The notes beneath the pieces were generated by a model, which worked only from the letters and a program-made list of their open reading frames with translations, did no database searches and was not told the DNA's origin. A program made the translations under genes and the position numbers. From Qiania dongpingensis (lineage in GTDB: Bacteria > Bacillota > Clostridia > Lachnospirales > Lachnospiraceae): DNA of 64,000 bases. Shown one piece after another: positions 26,342-33,943 of this stretch (position 1 is the stretch's first letter; each line of letters starts with the position of its first letter). The stretch is taken from assembly GCF_014337195.1 (NCBI RefSeq), contig NZ_CP060634.1:2480001-2544000 (forward strand), given 5' to 3'.

Positions 26342-26376
26342 ATAAAAATCCAATTGTGGAAATAAAAATCCTATTG
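26342..26376. repeat. Two 15-bp direct repeats upstream of the GGDEF gene
   Basis: ATAAAAATCCAATTG (26342-26356) and ATAAAAATCCTATTG (26362-26376) differ at one base and are 20 bp apart, two helical turns. They lie 22-56 bp upstream of the minus-strand start and could be tandem operator sites. Confidence 0.5.
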
Positions 26377-26433
26377 AGATTATCATATTAGAAAAGGGCA
26401 GTGATGTCAACGAATGGAACGGATATTTCCAGC

Positions 26434-26469
26434 AAAAAGGCCCGGAGAAAGCAGACGCTTTCTCCAGGC
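26434..26469 (-). terminator. Terminator of the cotJ-SOD operon
   Basis: Read on the minus strand, GGAGAAAGC pairs with GCTTTCTCC inside outer GCC/GGC pairs and is followed by TTTTT (26438-26434). It begins 18 bp after the SOD-like stop. Confidence 0.85.
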
Positions 26470-26486
26470 TTTGTTATGGCATATTG

Positions 26487-26984
26487 TTATACCAGATCGC
26501 CTACGATTTCTCCACAGGCCATCTTAGTACCGGAATCTCCGGAAGGCTGTGTGTGGAAATCATCCGGCTGATCGTGAATTATGACGGTACGTCCGACGAC
26601 TTCATCCGGCTGAAACCGGTTGGTATAGAACATGCCGAGGGCGTAGCCGTTGTTTCCAAACAGGGGAGGAAAGTCCCCCGCGTGATTCGGGTGCTCGCAG
26701 TTGTCCGGGTTATAGTGGTTTCCCGTTTCTGAAAACGGTTCTTCCGGAGTCCCCTGGCAGGAATCCCCTTCATGGATATGAAATCCGAAGATTCCTTCTG
26801 TACAGGCACGGTCTGTAAACGGAAGCCCGGCGGCTTCCACGACAACTAAGGTTCCGTCCCAAAAGGGATAAAAGTATACCGTGCCGTGAATATCCGGGTA
26901 TTTATCGCTGCCATACATGTCAGAATGGGCAACGGGCGTCATCCGCAGAATGGTATCAAAAGCATCGTTTAATTCGCTTCTCAT
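26487..26984 (-). CDS. Cu/Zn superoxide dismutase-like protein of the spore-coat operon
   Basis: 165 residues with all hallmark motifs of the SOD_Cu family: GFHIHEG (copper His pair), GNHYNPD and HPNHAGDFPPLFGNNGYA (shared and zinc ligands), IIHDQPDDFHTQPSGDSG (copper His region), and ACGEI near the end. It lacks a signal peptide, unusual for a bacterial Cu/Zn SOD. It lies 3 nt downstream of cotJC in the same direction and ends at the operon terminator. Packaging in the spore coat, beside the manganese-catalase-like CotJC, would give an antioxidant pair (inference). The catalytic residues look intact, but activity cannot be judged from sequence. Confidence 0.88.
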   Translation of the reverse strand: MRSELNDAFDTILRMTPVAHSDMYGSDKYPDIHGTVYFYPFWDGTLVVVEAAGLPFTDRACTEGIFGFHIHEGDSCQGTPEEPFSETGNHYNPDNCEHPNHAGDFPPLFGNNGYALGMFYTNRFQPDEVVGRTVIIHDQPDDFHTQPSGDSGTKMACGEIVGDLV

Positions 26985-26987
26985 AGA

Positions 26988-27611
26988 TTATTTCCTACAG
27001 GGGCAGTCGCCGCCCATCTTGTCAAAAGCAGGGTTAAAGGCATAAATGTTCCTGGAATCCAGATTATCCTGAGTGATGCGGAGCGCTTCACCGAACCTCT
27101 GGAAATGCACGATTTCTCTTTCACGAAGGAAGCGGATGGGGTCGCATACATCCGGGTCCTTTATAAGACGAAGGATGTTGTCGTAAGTCGTACGTGCCTT
27201 CTGTTCTGCGGCCATATCTTCATAGAGATCTGTGATAGGGTCGCCTTTGGACTGGAATTCACACGCATTGAAAGGGATGCCGCCGGCCGCCTGGGGCCAG
27301 ATGCCCGTTGTGTGGTCCACATAATACGGGGCAAAGCCTTCAGCCTCCAGCTGCTCTGCAGTCAGGTTGCGGGTCAGCTGATGAACGATAGTTGCCACGA
27401 TCTCCAGATGAGCCAGTTCCTCGGTACCGATGTCGGTCAGAGTTGCCTGGCATTGCTTGTAGGGCATGGCGTAGCGCTGGGAGAGATAGCGCATGGAAGC
27501 GCCCATTTCACCATCAGGGCCACCATACTGACTCATGATTATTTTAGCAAGTTTTGCGTTGGGAGTCGTGATATTTACCGGGTATTGCAGCCTCTTCTCA
27601 TAGTTCCACAT
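26988..27611 (-). CDS. cotJC: Spore coat protein CotJC, manganese catalase family
   Basis: 207 residues. Start at ATG 27611 after GGAGGTG on the minus strand. The di-iron/manganese ferritin-like ligands appear as ASMRYLSQRYAMP, DIGTEELAHLEIVATIVHQL and DMAAEQKARTTYD. The family N-terminus MWNYEKRLQYPV is exact to CotJC. CotJC is deposited in the spore inner coat and can break down hydrogen peroxide. Its start overlaps the 3' end of cotJB by 37 nt. It ends in a Cys-containing GGDCPCRK tail. Confidence 0.95.
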   Translation of the reverse strand: MWNYEKRLQYPVNITTPNAKLAKIIMSQYGGPDGEMGASMRYLSQRYAMPYKQCQATLTDIGTEELAHLEIVATIVHQLTRNLTAEQLEAEGFAPYYVDHTTGIWPQAAGGIPFNACEFQSKGDPITDLYEDMAAEQKARTTYDNILRLIKDPDVCDPIRFLREREIVHFQRFGEALRITQDNLDSRNIYAFNPAFDKMGGDCPCRK

Positions 27612-27859
27612 GTGCTCCCACCTCCTTCCCAGGGCCAGGGGCCGTTCACCCAGGTCCAATAATCGGCGGAATCTTTCACGCCGTCTTTTGTCAGAGGGCC
27701 GAACTGGCATTCATAAGCCGCAACCGCGGTCTCTCTGGCATCTCTCATGCATTGATAGTAGGCCAGGGCATCCTGGTCATCCGGATGAGTGTCCAGATAC
27801 AGCAGGACATCATCCACAGCAAAGCTGTATTGATAGATTTGAGTCATTAATTCATTCAT
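27575..27859 (-). CDS. cotJB: Spore coat protein CotJB
   Basis: 94 residues. The CotJB core reads YQYSFAVDDVLLYLDTHPDD, followed by DALAYYQCMRDAR and YECQFGPLT. The start is fixed by an ATGA overlap with the cotJA stop (27859-27856), which couples the two. The C-terminus extends a little beyond the usual CotJB end and overlaps cotJC. It probably helps assemble CotJA and CotJC in the coat. Confidence 0.93.
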   Translation of the reverse strand: MNELMTQIYQYSFAVDDVLLYLDTHPDDQDALAYYQCMRDARETAVAAYECQFGPLTKDGVKDSADYWTWVNGPWPWEGGGSTCGTMRRGCNTR

Positions 27860-28497
27860 GGACGAACTGCGCACCTCCCGATCACAAATGGTTTATCCAG
27901 AGACGGAAAGACCGTCCCAATAAAGAGAGCCTGATCCAGGGGATACGTACATTCCCATTGCTGCCAGGGGACAAAGGCCATGGCGACGTTCTGGTTTGCG
28001 GAAGGAGGGCAGCTTCCTGGACGGCAGACATTATTGTCTGTACAGGAGCCAGACTGGCGGGGACAGTTCTGCCTGGGTGCGGTGCGGGGTGAAGAGCCGC
28101 CGCAGGAACCAGATGCAGTACCGGGCGCAGAGCATCCGCAGGAACCGGATGTGCTGCGGGGGGAAGAACCGCCACAGGAGCCGGATGTGTTGCGGGGTGA
28201 AGAGCATCCGCAGGAACCGGACGTGTTTCGGGGTGAAGAGCATCCGCAGGAACCGGATGTGTTGCGGGGGGAAGAGCCGTCGCAGGAGCCGGACGTATTG
28301 CGGGGTGAAGAACAGCCGCAGGAACCGGGCATGGTGCGGGGCGTAGGGGTATCACAAGAACCGGGCATTGCACGTGATGCGGAATTTCCGCAGGAGCAAT
28401 TCTGCCCGGCTGTATTACAAGACGCAGGGCTGCCGCAGGAACTGGACATAGCTGCATTGCGCCGGCAGTCACAGCGGCGCTGATTGTAACGTTCCAA
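27856..28497 (-). CDS. cotJA: CotJA-domain spore coat protein with Cys-rich 12-residue repeats
   Basis: 213 residues from a TTG start (28497) that has AAAGGAG 8 nt upstream. The N-terminal 37 residues are Cys/Ser/Arg-rich. About eight tandem 12-residue units of the form CSSPRNTSGSCG follow (about 38-133), then a second Cys-rich stretch. The C-terminal 45 residues are a recognisable CotJA domain: AMAFVPWQQWECTYPLDQAL then FPSLDKPFVIG. Ordinary CotJA is only about 80 residues, so this is a fusion of the CotJA domain to a cross-linkable Cys-repeat region. It is the first gene of cotJA-cotJB-cotJC-SOD. Confidence 0.9.
   Translation of the reverse strand: MERYNQRRCDCRRNAAMSSSCGSPASCNTAGQNCSCGNSASRAMPGSCDTPTPRTMPGSCGCSSPRNTSGSCDGSSPRNTSGSCGCSSPRNTSGSCGCSSPRNTSGSCGGSSPRSTSGSCGCSAPGTASGSCGGSSPRTAPRQNCPRQSGSCTDNNVCRPGSCPPSANQNVAMAFVPWQQWECTYPLDQALFIGTVFPSLDKPFVIGRCAVRP
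28099..28386 (-). repeat. 36-bp tandem repeats within cotJA
   Basis: Eight in-frame 36-bp units encode 12-residue Cys/Ser/Gly repeats. The central four units are nearly identical and the outer ones have decayed, the usual sign of expansion by unequal exchange or slippage. Confidence 0.9.
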
Positions 28498-28533
28498 TAT
28501 AAGAACTCCTTTCAGATTGGTATGGTTATTAGT

Positions 28534-28541
28534 AATGTATG
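28534..28541 (-). promoter_or_regulatory. Possible sigma-E type -10 of the cotJ operon
   Basis: On the minus strand CATACATT (28541-28534) matches the sigma-E -10 consensus CATACANT and lies 37 nt upstream of the TTG start. The -35 region does not match well. The mother-cell role of cotJ supports it. Confidence 0.4.
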
Positions 28542-28581
28542 AAAAACTGGATAGAAGGTGCAGGATTGCAAGCCGGGAGCC

Positions 28582-28610
28582 TTGCGTATTCATCGGGAAA
28601 GTGATATGAT
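28582..28610 (+). promoter_or_regulatory. Promoter of the LysR-type gene
   Basis: TTGCGT (28582-28587), 17-bp spacer, TATGAT (28605-28610), 40 bp before ATG 28651. Confidence 0.6.
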
Positions 28611-28650
28611 TTCTTTGAACATATAGAAAAAACCTATAAAGGATAAAAAT

Positions 28651-29571
28651 ATGACGATACGGCATCTGAAAATATTTGTGGAGGTGGCGGACACCGGGAA
28701 GATGAGCGCAGCGGCAGAACGCTGCTTTATCTCACAGCCCACGGTCAGCCAGACCATCCGAGAGCTGGAAGAGCATTACCAAGTGAAGCTCTTTGAGCGC
28801 CTGTCCAAGCGGCTTTTCATCACAGAAGAGGGGAAAATGCTGCTGACCTACGCCAGACAGGTGATACGCCAGTTTGATGAACTGGAGGCCGCCATGTTTT
28901 TAACGGGCCGGAAACGGCTGTTAAAGCTCGGAGCATCTGTCACAGTCGGAAACTGCCTGCTGTCCGGAATCCTGGAAGCTCTGAAAAAGGAGAGGCCGGA
29001 GACAGAGGTCTATACTTGCGTGAACAATACGGCATTTGTGGAAGAGCAGCTGCTGAAAGCAGAGCTGGATGTGGGCGTTCTGGAAGGAAGGGTGAAGAGT
29101 CCGGAGCTTGTGAGTATCCCGATGATACAGGACTATCTGGTCCTGGCCTGCGGGAAGGAGCATCCGTTTTTTGGCCGGAAGGAGCTGACGCTGCAGGATC
29201 TTCATGGACAGCAGTTCCTCATGCGCGAAGGGGGAAGCGGCACCAGGGCTTTATTTGAGAGTTTTCTGGAGAGCCGCCATGTGAATATCCGTATCTGCGG
29301 AGAATGTGCGTCCTCAGAGGCTATGAAAGAAGCGGTGATGAAGAACGGGTGCCTGGCTGTGCTGTCTATCCGGCTGATCCTGGAAGAGATAGAACAGGGG
29401 AGTATAGGAGCGTTTGGGAGCAGTACCAGAGAATGGGACCGTTCGTTTAAAATCGTATATCATAAAAATAAATTTATTGGAGAGGACCTGAAAGCCCTGG
29501 AGAAGATCCTGCATACCTATCGGGAGCCGGAGCTGCCTCCCGGAAAATATGTCGGCATCTTGCAGACATAG
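28651..29571 (+). CDS. LysR-family transcriptional regulator
   Basis: 306 residues. N-terminal LysR helix-turn-helix (MTIRHLKIFVEVADTGKMSA, then AERCFISQPTVSQTIRELE). The substrate-binding domain spans about 90-295 and includes ELDVGVLEGRVKSPELVSIP and FLMREGGSGTRALFE, the CysB/CbbR-like effector cleft. The effector is unknown. The gene is divergent from the cotJ operon. It lies directly upstream of the hem operon, whose promoter overlaps its 3' end. It could control the tetrapyrrole genes, but I see no clear LysR box, so that is only a guess. Confidence 0.92.
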   Translation: MTIRHLKIFVEVADTGKMSAAAERCFISQPTVSQTIRELEEHYQVKLFERLSKRLFITEEGKMLLTYARQVIRQFDELEAAMFLTGRKRLLKLGASVTVGNCLLSGILEALKKERPETEVYTCVNNTAFVEEQLLKAELDVGVLEGRVKSPELVSIPMIQDYLVLACGKEHPFFGRKELTLQDLHGQQFLMREGGSGTRALFESFLESRHVNIRICGECASSEAMKEAVMKNGCLAVLSIRLILEEIEQGSIGAFGSSTREWDRSFKIVYHKNKFIGEDLKALEKILHTYREPELPPGKYVGILQT

Positions 29572-29587
29572 GAATATGTGATATAAT
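29560..29587 (+). promoter_or_regulatory. Promoter of the tetrapyrrole operon
   Basis: TTGCAG (29560-29565), 16-bp spacer, TATAAT (29582-29587). It overlaps the end of the LysR gene and leaves a leader of about 130 nt before hemA. Confidence 0.6.
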
Positions 29588-29723
29588 GAGCAAGGAGGAC
29601 ATAAATTTGAATAGCTCTAAAACAGGAAAAGATTCTTCAGGCTGGGCTTGATCAGGGCCATTAATAGGATTTTTTCCAGATAAAAATAGATGGATACGTA
29701 CAGAAAAGAGGATTAAAATTTTC

Positions 29724-30962
29724 ATGAGGATAAAGATGGCCGGTATTGATTACCGGAAAGCGCCGGTTCAGGTACGGGAGCTGTTTTCCATGACGGCTTC
29801 CGTGGTAGAAAGGGCGCTTAAGAACAGCAGAGAGGTAAAGGGTATGACCGGCTGTGTCATTATTTCTACCTGTAACCGGACGGAATACTGGATGAGCGGA
29901 GAGGATGAAAGCTTCGACAGCCTGAATCCCGCGGCCCTTCTTGCACAGGAAAAGGGGCAGTCCTTTGAAGCATATGAGCCGTATTTTACGGTCAGAGAAG
30001 GAATGGAGGCGGTCCATTACCTGATGGAGCTGTCCTGCGGACTGCGGTCCCAGATATTTGGGGACGACCAGATCATCACCCAGGTAAAGCATGCACTGGA
30101 TGCAGCGAGAGAGCAGGCTGCGGTGGATTCCGTGCTGGAGACTTTGTTCCGTACGGCGGTGACCGGCGCAAAAAAGGTAAAGACAGAGGTTCTGCTGACC
30201 AATGTGGACCGGTCTGTGGCGGCGGCTATGACTCTTCTGCTGCAAAAAGAACAGATCCTCATTCAGGGAAAACGCTGTATGGTCATCGGAAACGGTGAGA
30301 TCGGGAGATTGGCGGCGGCGGAGCTGGTGAAAGCCGGCGGAGAGGTATTCATGACCCTGCGGCAGTATAAGACGAGAGAGGCCATCATCCCGGCCGGCTG
30401 CCGGGTGATTGATTATCACGCCAGGTATGAGCAGCTGGCCCAGATGGATATTGTGGTCAGCGCGACAGTCAGTCCCCATTATACTCTGACGAAGGAGAAG
30501 GCGGAGGCCTGCCTTGACGGGGGAGAGAAGGTATTTGTAGATCTGGCCATACCGAGGGATATGGAACCGGAGCTTTCGAAGCTGCCGGGAATAAAGCTTT
30601 ATGATATGGACAGCTTCAGCGGGCTTAAATATGAGGGAGATGTCAGGCAGATCGCGGTGGCCGACGGAATCCTCACGAAATATGAGCTGGAATACGAGCA
30701 GTGGTATGAATTCCGGGAGTACGTCCCGGTGGTGAAAGAGATTTCCAAAGCGGCGGGAGAAGATACTTCTGCTAGGCTTCGAAAGGAACTCAAGCGCCTG
30801 GGCCTGACCTTGGAAGCCAGAGAAGAGCTGGAACGGGCTATCGGGAGATCAGCCTCCAAGGTGGTGGCAAAGCTTTGTTATGGGCTTCGGGAAGAGCTGG
30901 AACCGGAGGCTTGGAAGCTGTGTCTGGATGGACTCAGACGTTCAGCGGAGCATCTGGAATAA
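29724..30962 (+). CDS. hemA: Glutamyl-tRNA reductase
   Basis: 412 residues. It reduces Glu-tRNA to glutamate-1-semialdehyde, the first committed step of C5 tetrapyrrole synthesis. The active-site Cys lies in IISTCNRTEYW (about 50). The middle holds VTGAKKVKTE, and the NADPH site reads VIGNGEIGRLAA. VDLAIPRDMEPE is the conserved late motif, and the dimerisation helices follow. The start at 29724 aligns with the usual N-terminus (MRIKMAGIDYRKAPV), though ATG 29736 has a nearer GAGG. hemL at the other end of the cluster carries out the next step. Confidence 0.96.
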   Translation: MRIKMAGIDYRKAPVQVRELFSMTASVVERALKNSREVKGMTGCVIISTCNRTEYWMSGEDESFDSLNPAALLAQEKGQSFEAYEPYFTVREGMEAVHYLMELSCGLRSQIFGDDQIITQVKHALDAAREQAAVDSVLETLFRTAVTGAKKVKTEVLLTNVDRSVAAAMTLLLQKEQILIQGKRCMVIGNGEIGRLAAAELVKAGGEVFMTLRQYKTREAIIPAGCRVIDYHARYEQLAQMDIVVSATVSPHYTLTKEKAEACLDGGEKVFVDLAIPRDMEPELSKLPGIKLYDMDSFSGLKYEGDVRQIAVADGILTKYELEYEQWYEFREYVPVVKEISKAAGEDTSARLRKELKRLGLTLEAREELERAIGRSASKVVAKLCYGLREELEPEAWKLCLDGLRRSAEHLE

Positions 30963-31003
30963 ACGGCGCTTTAGTCGGAAGCTGGCGGGAAGGACGGTAA
31001 TAC

Positions 31004-31462
31004 ATGCGATTTCCTATGTTTGTGGAGCTGGAAGGGAAAAGAGTAGTCGTGGCTGGCGCCGGGACCATTGGGACCAGGCGGATCAGAGTCCTGGCAGAAT
31101 TCGGGGCCAGCGTACTGGTCGTTGCGCCGGAAATATCCGATGAGGTCAGAAGCCTCTGGCAGGCCGGGAAAATTCAATGTGAGCTGCGGCCTGTGGAAAA
31201 ACAGGATATGGAACCGGCATATTTAGTCGTGGCCGCTGCGGATAAGCGGGAGATCAATCATCAGGTCTATGAATGGTGCTCAGAAGCGGGTATTCTGGTG
31301 AATGTGGCGGATAAGAAGGAAGAATGCAGCTTTTATTTCCCGGGGATCGCCAAAAAGGGAAGTCTCGTGGCCGGGATCTGCGCCGGAGGTGAAAATCACA
31401 GGCTCGCCAGACAGGCGGCAGAAGAGATTCGGGAATTATGGAAGGAAAAGGCGGGAGTTTAA
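31004..31462 (+). CDS. Precorrin-2 dehydrogenase/sirohydrochlorin ferrochelatase-type protein
   Basis: 152 residues. N-terminal Rossmann fold with VVVAGAGTIGTRRIRVLAEFGA, the NAD-binding loop of the CysG N-domain/SirC/MET8 family. It is followed by VNVADKKEECSFYFPGI, the conserved Asp-containing active-site region. It oxidises precorrin-2 to sirohydrochlorin on the way to siroheme (or the anaerobic B12 route). At 152 residues it is shorter than Met8, so the ferrochelatase function is uncertain. It is 41 nt after hemA and its stop overlaps the hemC start (TAATG). Confidence 0.9.
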   Translation: MRFPMFVELEGKRVVVAGAGTIGTRRIRVLAEFGASVLVVAPEISDEVRSLWQAGKIQCELRPVEKQDMEPAYLVVAAADKREINHQVYEWCSEAGILVNVADKKEECSFYFPGIAKKGSLVAGICAGGENHRLARQAAEEIRELWKEKAGV

Positions 31463-32373
31463 TGGAAGGTAGACGAGTGATCCGTGTGGGAAGCAGGGAG
31501 AGCAGGCTGGCGGTGGAACAGACCATGCTGCTTCTGCGGGAAATAGAGGAGCATCATCCGGAGCTTCGGTTTGAGCTGGTGACCATGAAGACCACCGGTG
31601 ACATCATCTTGGACCGAAGCTTAGATAAGGTGGGTGGAAAAGGGCTTTTTGTCAAAGAGCTGGATAAGGCACTCCGGGAAAAGAAGATTGATTTTTCAGT
31701 ACACAGCCTGAAGGATATGCCCATGGAACAGCCGGAGGGTATGCCCATCGTGGCTTTATCCCGGCGGGGTGAACCTAGGGATGTCTTGGTTTATCCCGAA
31801 GGCGGGAAAACGTGGAAACCGGAGGACGGCAGACCGTTCCGGATCGGGACATCCAGTGAAAGACGCCGCCTTCAGCTGAAAAAGCTGTTTCCGGAGGCGG
31901 AATTCCTTTTGATACGGGGAAATGTGCTGACCAGGCTCAGAAAGCTGGATGAAGGCGGATATGACGCCATTGTACTGGCTGCCGCGGGTCTCATCCGTCT
32001 GGGGCTTGGAACGCGGATCGATACATATTTAGAGCCGGAACAGGTGATTCCGGCTGCGGGGCAGGCGGTGCTGGCAGTCCAGGGCAGAACGGGTGAAGAC
32101 TATTCTTATCTGGACTGTATAAATGATGAAGAAGCCTGGCAGACAGCCGGAGCGGAGAGAAGCTTTGTGAAGAAGCTTAATGGAGGGTGTTCCTCCCCCA
32201 TAGCCGCGTATGCGGAAAAAAAAGGAGGACGGCTCTGTCTGCGGGGGCTTTTCTATGATGAAGAGACAGGCCGGCATTCGGCCGGTTGCATACAGGGGCG
32301 GCCAGAGGAGGCGGAAAAGCTGGGCGCGGACCTGGCAGATATGCTCCGGCTGAAAGCGGCGGACGGAGTATGA
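31462..32373 (+). CDS. hemC: Hydroxymethylbilane synthase (porphobilinogen deaminase)
   Basis: 303 residues. It joins four porphobilinogens into a linear tetrapyrrole. Motifs: VGSRESRLAVEQT at the N-terminus, FVKELDKALREKKIDFSVHS, RRLQLKKLFP, and the cofactor-binding Cys in NGGCSSPIAAYA. ATG 31462 overlaps the previous stop; an in-frame ATG at 31438 lies inside that gene and is less likely. The next gene begins 35 nt after its stop. Confidence 0.96.
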   Translation: MEGRRVIRVGSRESRLAVEQTMLLLREIEEHHPELRFELVTMKTTGDIILDRSLDKVGGKGLFVKELDKALREKKIDFSVHSLKDMPMEQPEGMPIVALSRRGEPRDVLVYPEGGKTWKPEDGRPFRIGTSSERRRLQLKKLFPEAEFLLIRGNVLTRLRKLDEGGYDAIVLAAAGLIRLGLGTRIDTYLEPEQVIPAAGQAVLAVQGRTGEDYSYLDCINDEEAWQTAGAERSFVKKLNGGCSSPIAAYAEKKGGRLCLRGLFYDEETGRHSAGCIQGRPEEAEKLGADLADMLRLKAADGV

Positions 32374-32408
32374 ACTTAGGATTATAATGAGAAAGGCAGC
32401 AGTCAGAT

Positions 32409-33911
32409 ATGGATAAGATCGGCAAGGTATGGCTGGTGGGAGCCGGCCCCTCGGATCCCGGGTTGTTTACGATAAAAGGGTTCCGGGTGCTGGAACAGGC
32501 TCAGGTAGTGGTATATGACCGTCTGGTGGGGCAGGCAGTCCTTCGGATGATGCCGCAGACGGCGGAGAAGATAAATGTAGGGAAGCGGTCCGGCGCGCAC
32601 CCGGTGCCTCAGGAAGAGATCAACCAGATCCTTTTGGATAAAGCGAAAGAGGGAAAACGCGTTGTCCGGCTAAAGGGGGGAGACCCATTTGTATTTGGCA
32701 GGGGAGGAGAAGAGCTGGAGCTTCTGGTGAAAAACGGGATTCCCTTTGAGGTCGTGCCGGGAGTGACAGCGGCTGCTGCCGTACCGGCCTATGCCGGAAT
32801 ACCGGTGACCCACAGGGACTACTGTTCTTCCGTGCATTTGATAACCGCCCATAAGAAGCGGGGGAGCAAAGAAGAGCTGGATTTTGATACTTTGTCCAGG
32901 CTGGATGGGACCCTGGTGTTTTATATGGGCCTCAGCGCCTTGGGAGATATATGCGGAGGGCTTTTAAAAGCCGGCGTGGATCCGGATATGCCGGCGGCGG
33001 TGCTGGAGCGGGGGACAACTGCCGCGCAGAGGAAGGTGGTATCGACCCTTTCCAGACTGAAAGAGGAGGCCGATAAAGCTGATATAGGCTCTCCTTCTCT
33101 GATCGTGGTTGGAAAGGTCTGCGGCCTGGCAGATACCTTTCACTGGGCAGAGGACAGGCCCCTGGGGAAACAGAGGGTTGTTGTCACCAGGCCGAAGAAA
33201 AGGAGCAGGAAGCTGGCGGACAGGCTGGAGGCTCTTGGCGCGGAGGTGATTCTGCTTCCGGCCATAGAGACAAGGCCGATAGAAGACAATAAACCGCTGG
33301 AGGATGCGCTTCAAGGCCTGGAGCGGTATCAGTGGATCGGCTTTACCAGCTCAGAAGGGGCGGACTGCTTTTTTGATGCGCTCTATCGCCGGAAGATGGA
33401 CGTGAGGAGCCTGGCAGGGATACGGTTTGCGGCCATCGGGTCGGCGACCAGAAGGTCTGTGGAAAAGAGGGGGATTCTGGTGGAACTGCAGCCGGAGACA
33501 TACACAGGGGAAGCATTCGGGAAGCTTCTGGCCCAGTCGATGGCTCCTGGCGAGAGGCTTCTTCTCCCAAGGGCCAGGATTGGCACAGAACAGATCATCG
33601 GGCCGCTGACGGAGGCGGGGATTCTGTTTGAGGATATTCCAGTCTACGATACTGTGTGGGAGCAGATCGGCGGAACAGAATTTAAACTTCTGCCGGATGA
33701 CATTGTGACCTTTACCAGCGCGTCCACAGTGAAAGGATTCGTGCAGATGATGCATGGGACCGATCTAAGCAGGATACGGGGCCTCTGCATCGGCGGGCAG
33801 ACGGCGGAGGAGGCTGCGAGGCATGGGATCCGCGTGGAAATATCGGACCGCGCGGATGTGGAAAGTATGGTAGAAAAGCTGCTGGATGTAAAGGATAGCG
33901 GATGGAAATAA
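32409..33911 (+). CDS. cobA-hemD: Fused uroporphyrinogen-III C-methyltransferase/uroporphyrinogen-III synthase
   Basis: 500 residues with two enzymes in one chain. The N-terminal half (about 1-245) is SUMT/CobA: VWLVGAGPSDPGLFTIKG, RLKGGDPFVFGRGGEE and VVPGVTAAAAVPAYAGIPVTH. The C-terminal half (about 258-495) is HemD: VVVTRPKKRSRKLADRLEAL and DIVTFTSASTVKGF. HemD closes hydroxymethylbilane to uroporphyrinogen III and CobA methylates it to precorrin-2. The fusion is common in clostridia. The start codon ATG 32409 lies after a weak AGAAAGG site. Confidence 0.95.
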   Translation: MDKIGKVWLVGAGPSDPGLFTIKGFRVLEQAQVVVYDRLVGQAVLRMMPQTAEKINVGKRSGAHPVPQEEINQILLDKAKEGKRVVRLKGGDPFVFGRGGEELELLVKNGIPFEVVPGVTAAAAVPAYAGIPVTHRDYCSSVHLITAHKKRGSKEELDFDTLSRLDGTLVFYMGLSALGDICGGLLKAGVDPDMPAAVLERGTTAAQRKVVSTLSRLKEEADKADIGSPSLIVVGKVCGLADTFHWAEDRPLGKQRVVVTRPKKRSRKLADRLEALGAEVILLPAIETRPIEDNKPLEDALQGLERYQWIGFTSSEGADCFFDALYRRKMDVRSLAGIRFAAIGSATRRSVEKRGILVELQPETYTGEAFGKLLAQSMAPGERLLLPRARIGTEQIIGPLTEAGILFEDIPVYDTVWEQIGGTEFKLLPDDIVTFTSASTVKGFVQMMHGTDLSRIRGLCIGGQTAEEAARHGIRVEISDRADVESMVEKLLDVKDSGWK

Positions 33912-33943
33912 TCGGGCATGTATGCAGAAGGAGGAAAAAGGAA

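Noticed and set aside
28097..28360. Regular repeats of about 36 bp that could suggest a CRISPR array
   Set aside because: There are no spacers; the units are contiguous and encode in-frame Cys/Ser repeats of CotJA.
27980..28483. Plus-strand open frame of 167 codons across the repeat region
   Set aside because: It is the antisense shadow of the Cys-repeat coding region; the CotJA domain and its ribosome site lie on the minus strand.
29607..29651. 14-codon TTG frame with AAGGAGG upstream of hemA, a possible leader peptide
   Set aside because: The spacing is good, but the frame is very short, has no Glu or regulatory codon run, and no attenuator hairpin follows.
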